A DNA stretch of 64,000 bases, from NCBI RefSeq assembly GCF_001634365.1, contig NZ_CP014579.1, positions 248,001 through 312,000 of the forward strand, in the 5' to 3' direction. This document shows, piece by piece, positions 8,981-17,834 of the stretch. Position numbers and translations under genes: made by a program. Position 1 is the first letter of the stretch. Each line of letters opens with the position of its first letter. The notes below the pieces were generated by a model. That model worked only from the letters and a program-made list of their open reading frames with translations. It did no database searches and was not told the DNA's origin. The DNA is from Paraburkholderia phytofirmans OLGA172. GTDB lineage: Bacteria; Pseudomonadota; Gammaproteobacteria; Burkholderiales; Burkholderiaceae.

Positions 8981-9010
8981 GATTCTGGCCGGGTTTACCT
9001 GGCCAGAGTC
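8981..9010 (+). terminator. Hairpin between nagK and the MarR gene
   Basis: GATTCTGGCC and GGCCAGAGTC pair across a 10-nt loop (one G-T pair). No U-tract follows, so it could attenuate rather than end transcription into the MarR gene. Confidence 0.4.
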
Positions 9011-9067
9011 GGCCTCTTGCCCACAACCCGATTTGAGCGGCTGATTCAAAATGCCGGTTTCCATCTC

Positions 9068-9592
9068 ATGAAAGCACAACGAGCAGAACCAGACAATTCG
9101 GGCGATGCGCTCGAGCAGCTTTATTCCCGTCCTGGGTTCATGATCCGTCGCGCGCACCAGATTTCGATCGATATTTTCATCGAAGCATCTCGCGCTCTTG
9201 ATATCACGCCAAGCCAGTACGGCGTAATGTTTGTGCTGAGACACTCCGGCCCTTCGAGCCAGATCGGCATCGCGCGTTTGCTCGGACTCGATCGTTCCAC
9301 CACCGCGCTCGTTGTGAAAAATTTGACGGAACGAGGTTATCTGACGAAAGCCCAAAGCGAGACCGACGCGCGCAAGACGGAGATCATGTTGAGCGCGGAA
9401 GGTCGGCGAGTATTGCGGCGCGCCGATGTTCTGGCTGACCGCTCCAAGGAGGCACTGATGGCGGCTTTCTCGAAAGACGAGGCCGCACAGTTTGTGTCGC
9501 TGCTGAGCAAATTTGTAGCGCACTTCAACGATACCACTCGTGTGAGTATCTCGAATGGCGCAAGTGAAGTGACGTTGGCCAGCGAAACCTGA
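9068..9592 (+). CDS. MarR-family transcriptional regulator
   Basis: The protein is 174 aa from the ATG at 9068; a TTG at 9017 would add 17 residues. It has the MarR winged-helix layout: helix MIRRAHQISIDIFIEASR, recognition region IGIARLLGLDRSTTALVVKNLTERGYL, and wing with DARKTEIMLSAEGRRVLRRAD. MarR proteins usually repress catabolic operons and release on binding the aromatic substrate or its CoA ester. Its position at the end of the gentisate unit and the duplicated palindrome at 6625 and 6748 make this module the likely target. Confidence 0.88.
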   Translation: MKAQRAEPDNSGDALEQLYSRPGFMIRRAHQISIDIFIEASRALDITPSQYGVMFVLRHSGPSSQIGIARLLGLDRSTTALVVKNLTERGYLTKAQSETDARKTEIMLSAEGRRVLRRADVLADRSKEALMAAFSKDEAAQFVSLLSKFVAHFNDTTRVSISNGASEVTLASET

Positions 9593-9673
9593 AGAGGCCA
9601 ATAATTTCACGATGTGCCGGATACCCGACGCAAGGTCGCGGATTGGTTTCCGGTGCGGGGTCGTTTGCCCGAC

Positions 9674-9940
9674 TCACTCGGCAGGTTTCACTTGCAGTAG
9701 TTCAAATACCTGTTGAAGCACGCCTGTTTGCCGCCACGTTAAGTACTTTCCATAGACTGTTTGCTGTGGCGGAAAACAGGAGGGCAGTCTATGCCATTTT
9801 TCGCCTGTCTTTTGTACCCAGAGGATTGCGTTCAGTATGGCTCGATTGTCGCGAGGAGGGCGTCCGCGCAACGGCTCAGATCTCGGAAACAGATGTTTGA
9901 TGCGCTCCCATTCGGGATCGGAAAGATGAAAATCGAGCAT
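9674..9940 (-). mobile_element. IS5-family transposase N-terminal fragment
   Basis: The 88-residue product (ATG at 9940) matches the DUF4096 N-terminal domain of IS5-family transposases. It starts MLDFHLSDPEWERIKHLFP and continues with RGRPPRDNRAILNAILWV and EKWHRLP. It stops just after this domain; the DDE catalytic domain is missing and I see no continuation in other frames. It is either the first frame of a two-frame element whose second frame is lost, or a remnant. It separates the gentisate module from the LeuCD/CaiB operon, which hints at their assembly by transposition. Confidence 0.75.
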
Positions 9941-10708
9941 TGAAATCTCCGGCCGCTCCGCAGCGACATATGGCACCTCGCCGTCATAAGGCTGTGATGC
10001 GAAGCTACCGGTCGAGGAAATATCAGGCAATGCCTGCTCATGAATACACACAATTCATAAATCGAAGACTGCTGGCGCTGCGTTCATTGAGACGCACCGT
10101 GCCGTGTGTGACGCTGCGGAAGCGCCTAGCCGCGTCGCGCTGTGAGTGGCGAAAGACGCGGGCATGCTAGTCGTGCTGGACGGCCGCGTCGGAAAGGAAG
10201 AGTACAGAAGTGTTCACGGATCGGAGCAGGCGTTCCGCCGTTTGCCGACGCACTACGTGAGTTGGCCGGGCATGAAGTCCTCAGTGAAAGTACGCAATCT
10301 GAATGATGAATTTGTCGCGCGATTGAGGTGCCCGGACGGCGCTCTTTTCGGCGGACCGATCGCTAGCAGGAGAATGACACGATGTCTTCCAATACAGTTA
10401 TCAATCAAGGTGAACCAAGTGCTCTGGATTACCCGGCGAATCCGGACGCCGATTCAGATGCGGATGTCCGCATGGAGAGCCGACACGGATTTTCGTCGCG
10501 GCCGGCCTCCCCTATCAGGGCGTGGGGGCAGGATCGTGGCCGATACGACTGGATGGATTGGCACAGTTTCTCTGATTATCAAGGCTGAGTCGGCTGCTGC
10601 GGCGAGACAATCGGCGTCGTTCTTTGTGCCGGGTTAATGTGGTCCGTTTGGCTCGCGCGCCGCTCGGTCGTCGTGAGTCGTGGCGGCGCGCTGACGAAGG
10701 GTAAGCAA
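9941..10708. other. Intergenic, possible small or decayed ORF
   Basis: A 68-codon frame at 10382-10588 has AGGAG 9 nt before its ATG, but its sequence matches no family I recognise. Other frames overlap it. The region may be IS-flanking or decayed sequence. Confidence 0.3.
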
Positions 10709-11704
10709 TTAACGGCGTGTCTCGGGCAGCCGTTCGCGGTTCACCGCGCGTTCCCGTATGGCGGGAAGGTCCGGCGGGGCAGGGTGCAAATCAAGTCGTC
10801 TCCCTGCTTTGACAATCTGGCTCGGAATGTCGTGACCCAGCAGCGAGGGCAGGCGGGTCGACGCCAGAGTCAACGCTTCGAGATTCACGCCGGTGTCGTA
10901 GCCCATCAGTTCAAGCGCATGCACGATCTCCTCGCTGCAGACATTCCCGCTGGCCCCCGGCGCATAAGGGCATCCGCCAATTCCGCCGACCGAGGCATCG
11001 AAGCGGCTCGCACCAGAGTCGATTGCCGCGAGAACGTTCGCGAGACCCATTCCACGCGTGTTGTGAAAGTGCAGTGTTAGCTCGATGCCAGGCCAGCGCC
11101 GTGCAAACAGCTCCGTCAGCCGCGCTACCTGACCTGGATAAGCCATACCCGTTGTATCGCAAAGCGTTACGCCGTGCGCGCCTGTTTCTTCGATGAAACG
11201 GCTCGACCATTCAAGCACCGTTTCCTCGGAAACATCGCCTTCCATCGGACAGCCGAACGCGCAAGATAGCGAGATGTTGACCGGAATCTTCACAGCGTCT
11301 GCAAGGCGGGAAACCTGCTGAAGACTACGATATGACTGCTCTCTGGTCATGCGGAGATTAGAAAGATTGTGACTTTCACTGGCGGACATCACCAGATTCA
11401 GTTCGTCCGCGTGTCCGTCAATGGCCCGCTCTGCGCCTCGCGCGTTTGGTACAAGCGCCGCGTATTTGACGCCGGGTGCTCGTTCAATTTCGCGCATGAC
11501 GATTTCGGCGTCGCGCAGGGCAGGGATGGCCTGCGCGGAAACGAACGCAGTAACCTCGATTTTGTTCAGACCGGTTCGGGACAGAGCATTAACGAGGCTA
11601 ATCTTCTCTGCGGTCGGAACGAAGGCTGCTTCGGCCTGAAGGCCGTCTCGAGGGCCGACTTCATTCATGTAAATTCGTTGATGGTTACCGTTCCAGCTGC
11701 TCAT
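10709..11704 (-). CDS. HMG-CoA lyase-like protein, possible citramalyl-CoA lyase
   Basis: This 331-aa DRE-TIM metallolyase has NEVGPRDGLQ near residue 15, metal-binding LHFHNTRG, and the signature GGIGGCPYAPGASGN with the catalytic cysteine. The family cleaves 3-hydroxy-3-methylglutaryl-CoA to acetyl-CoA and acetoacetate. Its partners here are a family III CoA-transferase and a LeuCD-type hydro-lyase, not leucine-degradation genes. I therefore infer a related substrate such as citramalyl-CoA, giving acetyl-CoA and pyruvate. Its ATG overlaps the CoA-transferase stop by 4 nt, so translation is coupled. Confidence 0.85.
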   Translation of the reverse strand: MSSWNGNHQRIYMNEVGPRDGLQAEAAFVPTAEKISLVNALSRTGLNKIEVTAFVSAQAIPALRDAEIVMREIERAPGVKYAALVPNARGAERAIDGHADELNLVMSASESHNLSNLRMTREQSYRSLQQVSRLADAVKIPVNISLSCAFGCPMEGDVSEETVLEWSSRFIEETGAHGVTLCDTTGMAYPGQVARLTELFARRWPGIELTLHFHNTRGMGLANVLAAIDSGASRFDASVGGIGGCPYAPGASGNVCSEEIVHALELMGYDTGVNLEALTLASTRLPSLLGHDIPSQIVKAGRRLDLHPAPPDLPAIRERAVNRERLPETRR

Positions 11705-12918
11705 GCTACGGCTCCTTTTGCGCGGAGATCGGATATCTCCTGATCCGATAGCCCGATTTGGCGCAGCACCTCGTTCGTGTCGTCGCCAAGCTTAGGCGCT
11801 GAGGACCGGATGGAGCCTGGCGTGCCGGTCAATTTCGGAACGATTCCCGGAACGTCGATTGCGTCGCCGTCCCGTGTCACTTGACGCAATATCATGTCGC
11901 GCGCCCGATAGTGTGGGTCTTCCGCGATGTCCTTGGCCGTATAGACCTTGCCGGCCGGGACGCCTGCTGCCGTGAGTACCTTGAGGGCAGTTGCGACTGT
12001 ACGTTTGACAGTCCACGTCTCGATAGCCAGGTCCAGCTCAGCCACGCGCGCAACGCGCCCCGCATTGTTCGCGAGATCTGACTCTGATCCGAGGTCTTCG
12101 CGGCCGATAGCCACCATCAACCGTCTGAAGATGCTGTCACCGTTTCCGGCAATCAGAACAAAGCCGTCTACGCATCTATACGCATTCGACGGTGCAATGC
12201 CGGGCAATGCGCTGCCCGCCGCATCGCGGACGGCGCCGAACGCGCTGTGTTCAGGAATGAGACTTTCCATCACATTGAATACCGCTTCGTGCAGCGCGAC
12301 GTCGATAACCTGTCCCTTGCCGCCGTTGACATCACGGTGATACAGCGCCGTCAGAACGCCGATCGTCCCGTGCAGCGCCGCGAGCGTGTCGCCTATCGAA
12401 ATGCCGCAGCGAACGGGGACGCGCCCTGGCTCACCAGTAAGATGACGCAGGCCACCCATTGCTTCGCCGATAACACCGAAACCGGGTAGGTCACGGTACG
12501 GGCCGGTCTGCCCGTACCCGGAGACGCGCAGCATGATCAGCCGAGGGTTGATTGCCGAAAGCTGTTCGTACCCCAAACCCCAGCCTTCGAGCGTTCCAGG
12601 GCGGAAGTTTTCAATCAGCACATCGGCGTCCGCTATCAACTTGCGAGCGATCTCCTGCCCTTCCTCCGTGCGCAGGTCGAGTGCAATCGAGCGCTTGTTC
12701 CTCGATTGGACTTGCCACCAGACAGACGTGCCATCCTTCATCATTCTCCAGTTGCGCAGTGGGTCACCTGCCCCGGGAGACTCAATCTTGATCACATCCG
12801 CGCCGAATTCGCCAAGGGTTTTGGCGGCAAACGGGCCGGCAATAAGCTGACCCATTTCAATCACGCGAACTCCTTGGAGCGCGGCTGGGGAGGTTGGGAG
12901 GGGAAGTTGGGCACTCAT
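11701..12918 (-). CDS. Family III CoA-transferase (CaiB/BaiF)
   Basis: The 405-aa product begins MSAQLPLPTSPAALQGVRVI and shows the family pattern MGQLIAGPFAAKTLGEFGADVIKIE, NKRSIALDLR, VLIENFRPG and DLPGFGV. The catalytic aspartate is in ISIGDTLAALHG (Asp177). It transfers CoA between carboxylic acids. In this operon it probably activates the hydroxy-diacid made by the LeuCD-type enzyme for cleavage by the downstream lyase. The frame is open up to 13014, but homology starts at the ATG at 12918, which has GAGGAA upstream. The gap to the LeuD-like gene is 80 nt. Confidence 0.88.
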   Translation of the reverse strand: MSAQLPLPTSPAALQGVRVIEMGQLIAGPFAAKTLGEFGADVIKIESPGAGDPLRNWRMMKDGTSVWWQVQSRNKRSIALDLRTEEGQEIARKLIADADVLIENFRPGTLEGWGLGYEQLSAINPRLIMLRVSGYGQTGPYRDLPGFGVIGEAMGGLRHLTGEPGRVPVRCGISIGDTLAALHGTIGVLTALYHRDVNGGKGQVIDVALHEAVFNVMESLIPEHSAFGAVRDAAGSALPGIAPSNAYRCVDGFVLIAGNGDSIFRRLMVAIGREDLGSESDLANNAGRVARVAELDLAIETWTVKRTVATALKVLTAAGVPAGKVYTAKDIAEDPHYRARDMILRQVTRDGDAIDVPGIVPKLTGTPGSIRSSAPKLGDDTNEVLRQIGLSDQEISDLRAKGAVA

Positions 12919-12998
12919 GTTCGGGAATTTCCTCGACGTTTCTGTGGTTCGTGATGCGCGCGAAACATATGCTTGACGGACGCTTGCGCTTCCGGAGT

Positions 12999-13637
12999 TC
13001 AACCGAAAAGCCACGGCTCATCGATACGGCGCGCCTGTTCGTATGCCCGTATCCGATCTGCCTGCTGGAGCGTCAATGTGACGTCGTCCAGGCCATGAAG
13101 CAGTCGGTGCTTGCGTTCGGCATCTATTTCGAACGCAATGGCATCTGAGCCTTCTGGAACGACTTGCTGAGATGCGAGATCCACCGTTATCCGAAGCCCA
13201 GGATGGTTCTCCGCCAGGTCGAACAGATGCTGTACCGTCGCAGCTTCCAGCACGATTGGCAAAATGCCGTTCTTGAAACAGTTGCCATAGAAGATATCGG
13301 CGAAGCTCGGTGCTATCAATGCACGAATGCCGAAATCCGACAAGGCCCACGGGGCGTGCTCGCGACTGGAGCCGCAGCCGAAGTTGTCACGCGTCAGTAG
13401 CACCTGGGCGCCTTGGTAGCGTGCGAGGTTCAGCACGAACTCGGGATTGATCTGCCGGGTTGACGCATCCTGCCCTGGTTCGCCATGATCCAGATAGCGC
13501 CACTCGTCGAACAGGTTAATTCCAAACCCGCTGCGACGAATTGATTTCATGAACTGCTTCGGCAGGATCGCGTCTGTGTCAACGTTCGCTCGGTCGAGCG
13601 GTGCCATTGGCGAATTAACTTGGGTAAACGGCTGCAT
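12999..13637 (-). CDS. LeuD-like hydro-lyase small subunit
   Basis: The 212-aa swivelling-domain subunit of an aconitase-family dehydratase contains [16 protein letters not shown] and [16 protein letters not shown], both LeuD signatures. With the LeuC-like subunit it should add or remove water on a small dicarboxylate. Because the operon lacks leuB and instead contains CoA-transferase and lyase genes, leucine synthesis is unlikely; maleate, citraconate or mesaconate hydratase are better candidates. Its start overlaps the stop of the large subunit gene. Confidence 0.88.
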   Translation of the reverse strand: MQPFTQVNSPMAPLDRANVDTDAILPKQFMKSIRRSGFGINLFDEWRYLDHGEPGQDASTRQINPEFVLNLARYQGAQVLLTRDNFGCGSSREHAPWALSDFGIRALIAPSFADIFYGNCFKNGILPIVLEAATVQHLFDLAENHPGLRITVDLASQQVVPEGSDAIAFEIDAERKHRLLHGLDDVTLTLQQADRIRAYEQARRIDEPWLFG

Positions 13638-15070
13638 TACGAACCTCTCTTGCGAACGTCGACGAAGTGCCCGGCAATAGCGGCGGCAGCCGCCATCGCC
13701 GGACTCACGAGATGGCTGCGCCCCCCGGGTCCCTGTCGACCCTCGAAATTTCTATTCGACGTGGAAGCACAACGCTCGCCCGGACCAAGGCGGTCGTCAT
13801 TCATTCCCAGGCACATTGAGCAGCCGGGCTCACGCCATTCGAAACCGGCTTCCTTGAACACGACGTCAAGCCCCTCGGCCTCTGCCTGAGCCTTAACGAG
13901 TCCCGATCCCGGGACGACAAGTGCGAGGTGGACGTTAGACGCGACTCGCTTGCCCTTCGCAACTGCGGCAGCTGCACGTAGGTCTTCTATGCGGCCGTTC
14001 GTGCACGAGCCAATGAATACCTTGTCGAGCGCAATGGTCTGGACCGGAGTGCCAGGCTCAAGGTGCATGTAGGCAAGGGCTCGCAGCATGTCCGCTCGCT
14101 TGACAGGGTCCTGTTCATCCGACGGATAGGGAACGTGACCGTCGACGGTAGTGACCATCTCGGGGGACGTCCCCCAGGTCACCATCGGTTGCACTTTCCC
14201 GGCATCAATCTCCACAACCTTGTCGAAGTGCGCACCTTCGTCACTGACCAGCGTGCGCCAGTAGGCGACGGCCGCGTCCCAGTTTTCCTCGCGCGGGGCA
14301 AATCTGCGTCCATTTATGTAGTCTATGGTTGTATCGTCAACAGCTATCAGGCCGACACGGGCACCTGCCTCTATCGCCATGTTGCACAACGTCATCCGTC
14401 CTTCCATCGACAACGCCTGAATGGCTGCGCCTGAAAATTCGATTGCATAGCCGGTGCCGCCGGCGGTACCGATCTGTCCAATCAACGAGAGGACCAGATC
14501 TTTTGCAGTGACGCCGTCGGGCAGCTGACCGTCGACGCGCACGAGCATTGATTTCATCTTCGCGACCGATAGACATTGGGTCGCCAGCACATGCTCTACC
14601 TCAGAAGTGCCAACCCCAAACGCCAGCGCTGCGAAAGCGCCGTGGGTGCTCGTGTGGGAATCACCTGCCACAACTGTCATGCCTGGCAGTGTCGCGCCCT
14701 GCTCAGGGCCCACGACGTGAATGATTCCCTGGTTTGGGTTGGTCAGGCCGTAGGCGGTGATGCCGAACTCGTTGCAATTGATGTCGAGTTGTCTGACCTG
14801 GATTCGTGACATCGGGTCTGCAATCGAATCGACGCTCACCCGTTCAGACGCGATAGTAGGCACATTGTGGTCGGCCGCCGCCAATACAGTCTCCGGGCGC
14901 CAGGCCTTTCGGCCCGATATTCGAAGTGCCTCGAAGGCTTGGGGGCTGGTCACTTCATAGACGAGGTGACGGTCGACATAGAGCAGTGAGGGGCCACCGA
15001 CGGTCTCGGTAACGACATGCCGTTGCCACAGCTTGTCAAAAAGCGTGCGGGGCGGATTCATGTGTTCCAT
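13637..15070 (-). CDS. LeuC-like hydro-lyase large subunit
   Basis: The 477-aa large subunit carries the 4Fe-4S ligands in [17 protein letters not shown] and [10 protein letters not shown], plus [30 protein letters not shown]. These are aconitase-superfamily hallmarks. The start at 15070 ([20 protein letters not shown]) has GGAG 7 nt upstream; a second ATG at 15061 is possible. It forms a heterodimer with the overlapping LeuD-like gene. Dedicated maleate hydratases of gentisate pathways are LeuCD-like, so a role in a side branch for gentisate-derived maleate or methylmaleate is a reasonable inference. Confidence 0.88.
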   Translation of the reverse strand: MEHMNPPRTLFDKLWQRHVVTETVGGPSLLYVDRHLVYEVTSPQAFEALRISGRKAWRPETVLAAADHNVPTIASERVSVDSIADPMSRIQVRQLDINCNEFGITAYGLTNPNQGIIHVVGPEQGATLPGMTVVAGDSHTSTHGAFAALAFGVGTSEVEHVLATQCLSVAKMKSMLVRVDGQLPDGVTAKDLVLSLIGQIGTAGGTGYAIEFSGAAIQALSMEGRMTLCNMAIEAGARVGLIAVDDTTIDYINGRRFAPREENWDAAVAYWRTLVSDEGAHFDKVVEIDAGKVQPMVTWGTSPEMVTTVDGHVPYPSDEQDPVKRADMLRALAYMHLEPGTPVQTIALDKVFIGSCTNGRIEDLRAAAAVAKGKRVASNVHLALVVPGSGLVKAQAEAEGLDVVFKEAGFEWREPGCSMCLGMNDDRLGPGERCASTSNRNFEGRQGPGGRSHLVSPAMAAAAAIAGHFVDVRKRGS

Positions 15071-15270
15071 TCTGTATCTCCGGATAATCTGAGGTGCCCT
15101 TTTGGCCGCATGCATCTCGCCGTATCAGCAGACCGGACGCGGTATTAACGGTGCACCGGACCGGGGACGGGTCAGGCAATTGTCCGCGTCAAGACGCGCC
15201 GCAGGAATCCGGTTATTTCAGAACGAGCCTTCGCGAAATACGAAAGCCGGATGGGGAAAATACCTAGGCT

Positions 15271-16194
15271 CTAATCTGGACTTATCGCGCCAGGCGCGTC
15301 GCCAACCAGATGTCCTATGAGCAGTCGCGCGGGTTTTTGCAGTGCGGTGAGATCGCGCGCGCCGATCATCAACTGGCGCTCTGCCCAAGGCTCTGTCAGT
15401 TTGATCTTTCGTAAGCCCATAGAACGTAGGTGAGGGCGTACCGCAGCTTCAGGCAGCACGGCAACTCCGAGACCTGCCGCCACCATGAGGCACATGGCGT
15501 CGAAACTGCGCACCTGAATTCGGAGCTTTAGCCGCTTGCCGGCGGATTTCGTCGCAAGCTCAAGTCGCTCTGCAAGTGAAGTCTCACGCGCGAGGCTGAC
15601 AAAGTCGAAATCAAGCGCTTCGTCGAAGGAGATTGACTTCTTAGCCGCAAGCGGATGCTCATAAGGGACGACAAGTGCCAGCCTGTCCTTCCGATAAGGA
15701 ATGGTCTGTAGCCCAAGTGTCGGTATCCCATCAGCGAATATGCCGAAATCCGCACGGCCATTGGCCACGGCCATGGTGACCAGCTCGCTATTCTGTTCCT
15801 CCAGTTCTATGCGAATGTCGGGGTTTGCAGCTGTGAAGGCGGCTATTTCGGTCGGCAGGAACTGGGTGATGGCAGAGGTGTTTGCCCACAATTTGACAAC
15901 ACCAAAGACACCGGCGGCGTAGTCAGACAGATCCGCTGCGAGCAGATCAACGTCACCGAGGATACGTTGTGCGTGGCGATGCAGTGCGTCGCCTGCAGCA
16001 GTGAGCGTGATGCCACGCGAGTGGCGCTCGAAAAGCTCGGTTCCTACCGCTGCCTCGAGATCGGCGACGCGTTTGCTAGCTGCGGCAACGGCGAGGTGTG
16101 CGAGGTGTGCGCCCTTACTTATGCTCCCGCTCCTCACGATTAACGTGAAAAGCGACAATGAAACCAGGTCCAACCGATGCAGATTCATGTTCAA
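15271..16194 (-). CDS. LysR-type transcriptional regulator
   Basis: This 307-aa LysR protein has an N-terminal winged helix (DLVSLSLFTLIVRSGSISKGAHLAHLAVAAASKRVADLE, cited from residues 9-47 in parts; then ELFERHSRGITLT) and a periplasmic-binding-like effector domain from about residue 90. It lies upstream of and in the same direction as the leuC-leuD-caiB-lyase genes, with a 200-bp gap. That gap contains TATTTC (15214-15219) and GAAATA (15235-15240), an inverted pair that could be part of its binding site. It probably activates the operon in response to a pathway acid. Confidence 0.88.
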   Translation of the reverse strand: MNMNLHRLDLVSLSLFTLIVRSGSISKGAHLAHLAVAAASKRVADLEAAVGTELFERHSRGITLTAAGDALHRHAQRILGDVDLLAADLSDYAAGVFGVVKLWANTSAITQFLPTEIAAFTAANPDIRIELEEQNSELVTMAVANGRADFGIFADGIPTLGLQTIPYRKDRLALVVPYEHPLAAKKSISFDEALDFDFVSLARETSLAERLELATKSAGKRLKLRIQVRSFDAMCLMVAAGLGVAVLPEAAVRPHLRSMGLRKIKLTEPWAERQLMIGARDLTALQKPARLLIGHLVGDAPGAISPD

Positions 16195-16823
16195 TGCTCT
16201 GGCGTTGGCAACGCACCAATTATGACTGCTGTTTGCAGAGAGAGTTTTTTGAAAGCCACAGAGAACGATGAGAATTTGATTTCGAAGGGAATCGATTAGT
16301 TGTCAGATTTGGTCTCCTTAGTCCTTTGAAGATTGATGGAAAAATTTCCGTTGAGGCAAGTGCCAATCTTGAAAACCGACGCTTAAAGACGGGTCCGCTT
16401 GGTACGTCTACCGCGTCACAGGAAGGTGTCTTTGACGGGGCAAGATTTGATCTAATTGCGACGCTGCAGCGTCTTGCGAACCTAAGAAAAAATCTCTTGA
16501 AGCAAGCGTTAACCCGAACTCATGGGATCCCAGAAAACCCTTATTTGATAACGCTCATTTATATCTTGGAACAACGGCGCATCCATCGACACGAGTACAT
16601 CAACGCGCAAGAATGACCACAGACTTCGCAAATTAGCCCGATCGTGGAATGTCTGTGGATACTTCGTCCAAGCCTCCTTTATCAGGAGGGTTGCCGGGCG
16701 TGCTTCATGTATGCGGGTTCGCATATCGTCCCTTGAGAAGGCCGTGATGTCATGGGTGAACGCCTGTTTGCTATTGCCCCGACCAGTTGAACTCGGGACT
16801 ACCAACCAACCCAAGTAGAAATC
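16195..16823. other. Intergenic, nothing recognised
   Basis: The space separates the LysR gene (minus) from the BNR-repeat gene (plus). A 96-codon frame at 16326-16616 starts with TTG and shows no family resemblance. The promoter for the RND cluster should lie in the last 200 bp. Confidence 0.4.
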
Positions 16824-17783
16824 ATGCAACGATTTGCAAGAACCGTGCTCTCAATCCTCCCGCTGGTGATTATCGGAGGCTTGCTGTACGCAGCATTTTT
16901 TGTAAAGCCGACGGTCGGCGCGAGCCGCGTCCAGCCTCCTGCGGTTCAGCGCGGCGAATTGATCTACGGCATCGCGTCGTCGCCATCCGGCGTCGTCTTG
17001 GGCGCGGGAAGCGGAGGAAAGATCTGGCGTACCGTTGACCTCGGTCAATCGATGACAGTTACGCAATCACCGACTACAGCGAATTTGCAGGACATCGCGG
17101 CATGGAGCAGCGGCGAAGCTGTGGCGGTGGGCGATGCCGGAACGGTCATTGTAACGAGGAATTCCGGTCAATCCTGGACGCCGGTCAAAGTGAATTTGTC
17201 TTCAATCGCGAACAAGCTGGTTCGGGTGCGAATCTTTGATGATGGCAGCGCATGGACTGTGGGTGAAATGGGAGCGGCGCTCCGGTCGACTGATCGCGGC
17301 GCGACATGGAATCGCATGACGCCCGAAGAAGATAAAGCGTGGAACGACGTCTTTGTCGGTGGGGAAAGAGTCTGGCTGGTGGGCGAGTTCGGGCGGATCA
17401 GCGAGTCGAAGGATGCAGGCCACAGTTGGGCCAACATGGCCAGTCCGGTGAAGAGCAGCCTCATGGCGATCGCATTCCGCGACGAGCAGCACGGTGTCGC
17501 AGTCGGTGTTGATGGCGTGGTTGTCACAACTAATGACGGTGGCGACACGTGGACAGCTGTACGTCCGACGTCTACCGCTCACCTGTTCGATCTTGCTTGG
17601 GATGGAAAGCAATGGCTCGCGGTTGGAGAGAGGGGTGTTCTGCTGATTGGCGATGCGACGGCCGCGAACTGGCGGGTGTCGCGGGTATCGCCCGACAATC
17701 GTCAATGGCACACCAAGATCATCCGTGAAGGGCAGCAATACCTTGCGTCAGGCGGTTCGCTGGACGTTGTTGACGCACGATAA
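16824..17783 (+). CDS. YCF48/BNR-repeat exported protein
   Basis: The 319-aa protein begins with a membrane anchor or signal (TVLSILPLVIIGGLLYAAFFV). It then has repeated blades with the motifs GDAGTVIVTRNSGQSW, STDRGATWNRM, SKDAGHSWANM and TTNDGGDTWTAV, typical of BNR/YCF48 beta-propellers. Such proteins regularly sit beside an RND exporter, DUF1302 and DUF1329 genes, as here, and are thought to assist a hydrophobic-substrate transport system at the inner membrane. The exact role is unknown. The stop is 51 nt before the RND start. Confidence 0.8.
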   Translation: MQRFARTVLSILPLVIIGGLLYAAFFVKPTVGASRVQPPAVQRGELIYGIASSPSGVVLGAGSGGKIWRTVDLGQSMTVTQSPTTANLQDIAAWSSGEAVAVGDAGTVIVTRNSGQSWTPVKVNLSSIANKLVRVRIFDDGSAWTVGEMGAALRSTDRGATWNRMTPEEDKAWNDVFVGGERVWLVGEFGRISESKDAGHSWANMASPVKSSLMAIAFRDEQHGVAVGVDGVVVTTNDGGDTWTAVRPTSTAHLFDLAWDGKQWLAVGERGVLLIGDATAANWRVSRVSPDNRQWHTKIIREGQQYLASGGSLDVVDAR

Positions 17784-17834
17784 GAATTCGCTAAGCGCTG
17801 ATTTTTGCCTTTGAGCGGTGAACAGGAGACGAGT

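Noticed and set aside
8492..9610. 372-codon minus-strand frame across nagK and the MarR gene
   Set aside because: It spans two recognisable plus-strand genes and shows no family features.
16326..16616. 96-codon plus-strand frame
   Set aside because: TTG start, no ribosome-binding site, no recognisable pattern, and isolated.
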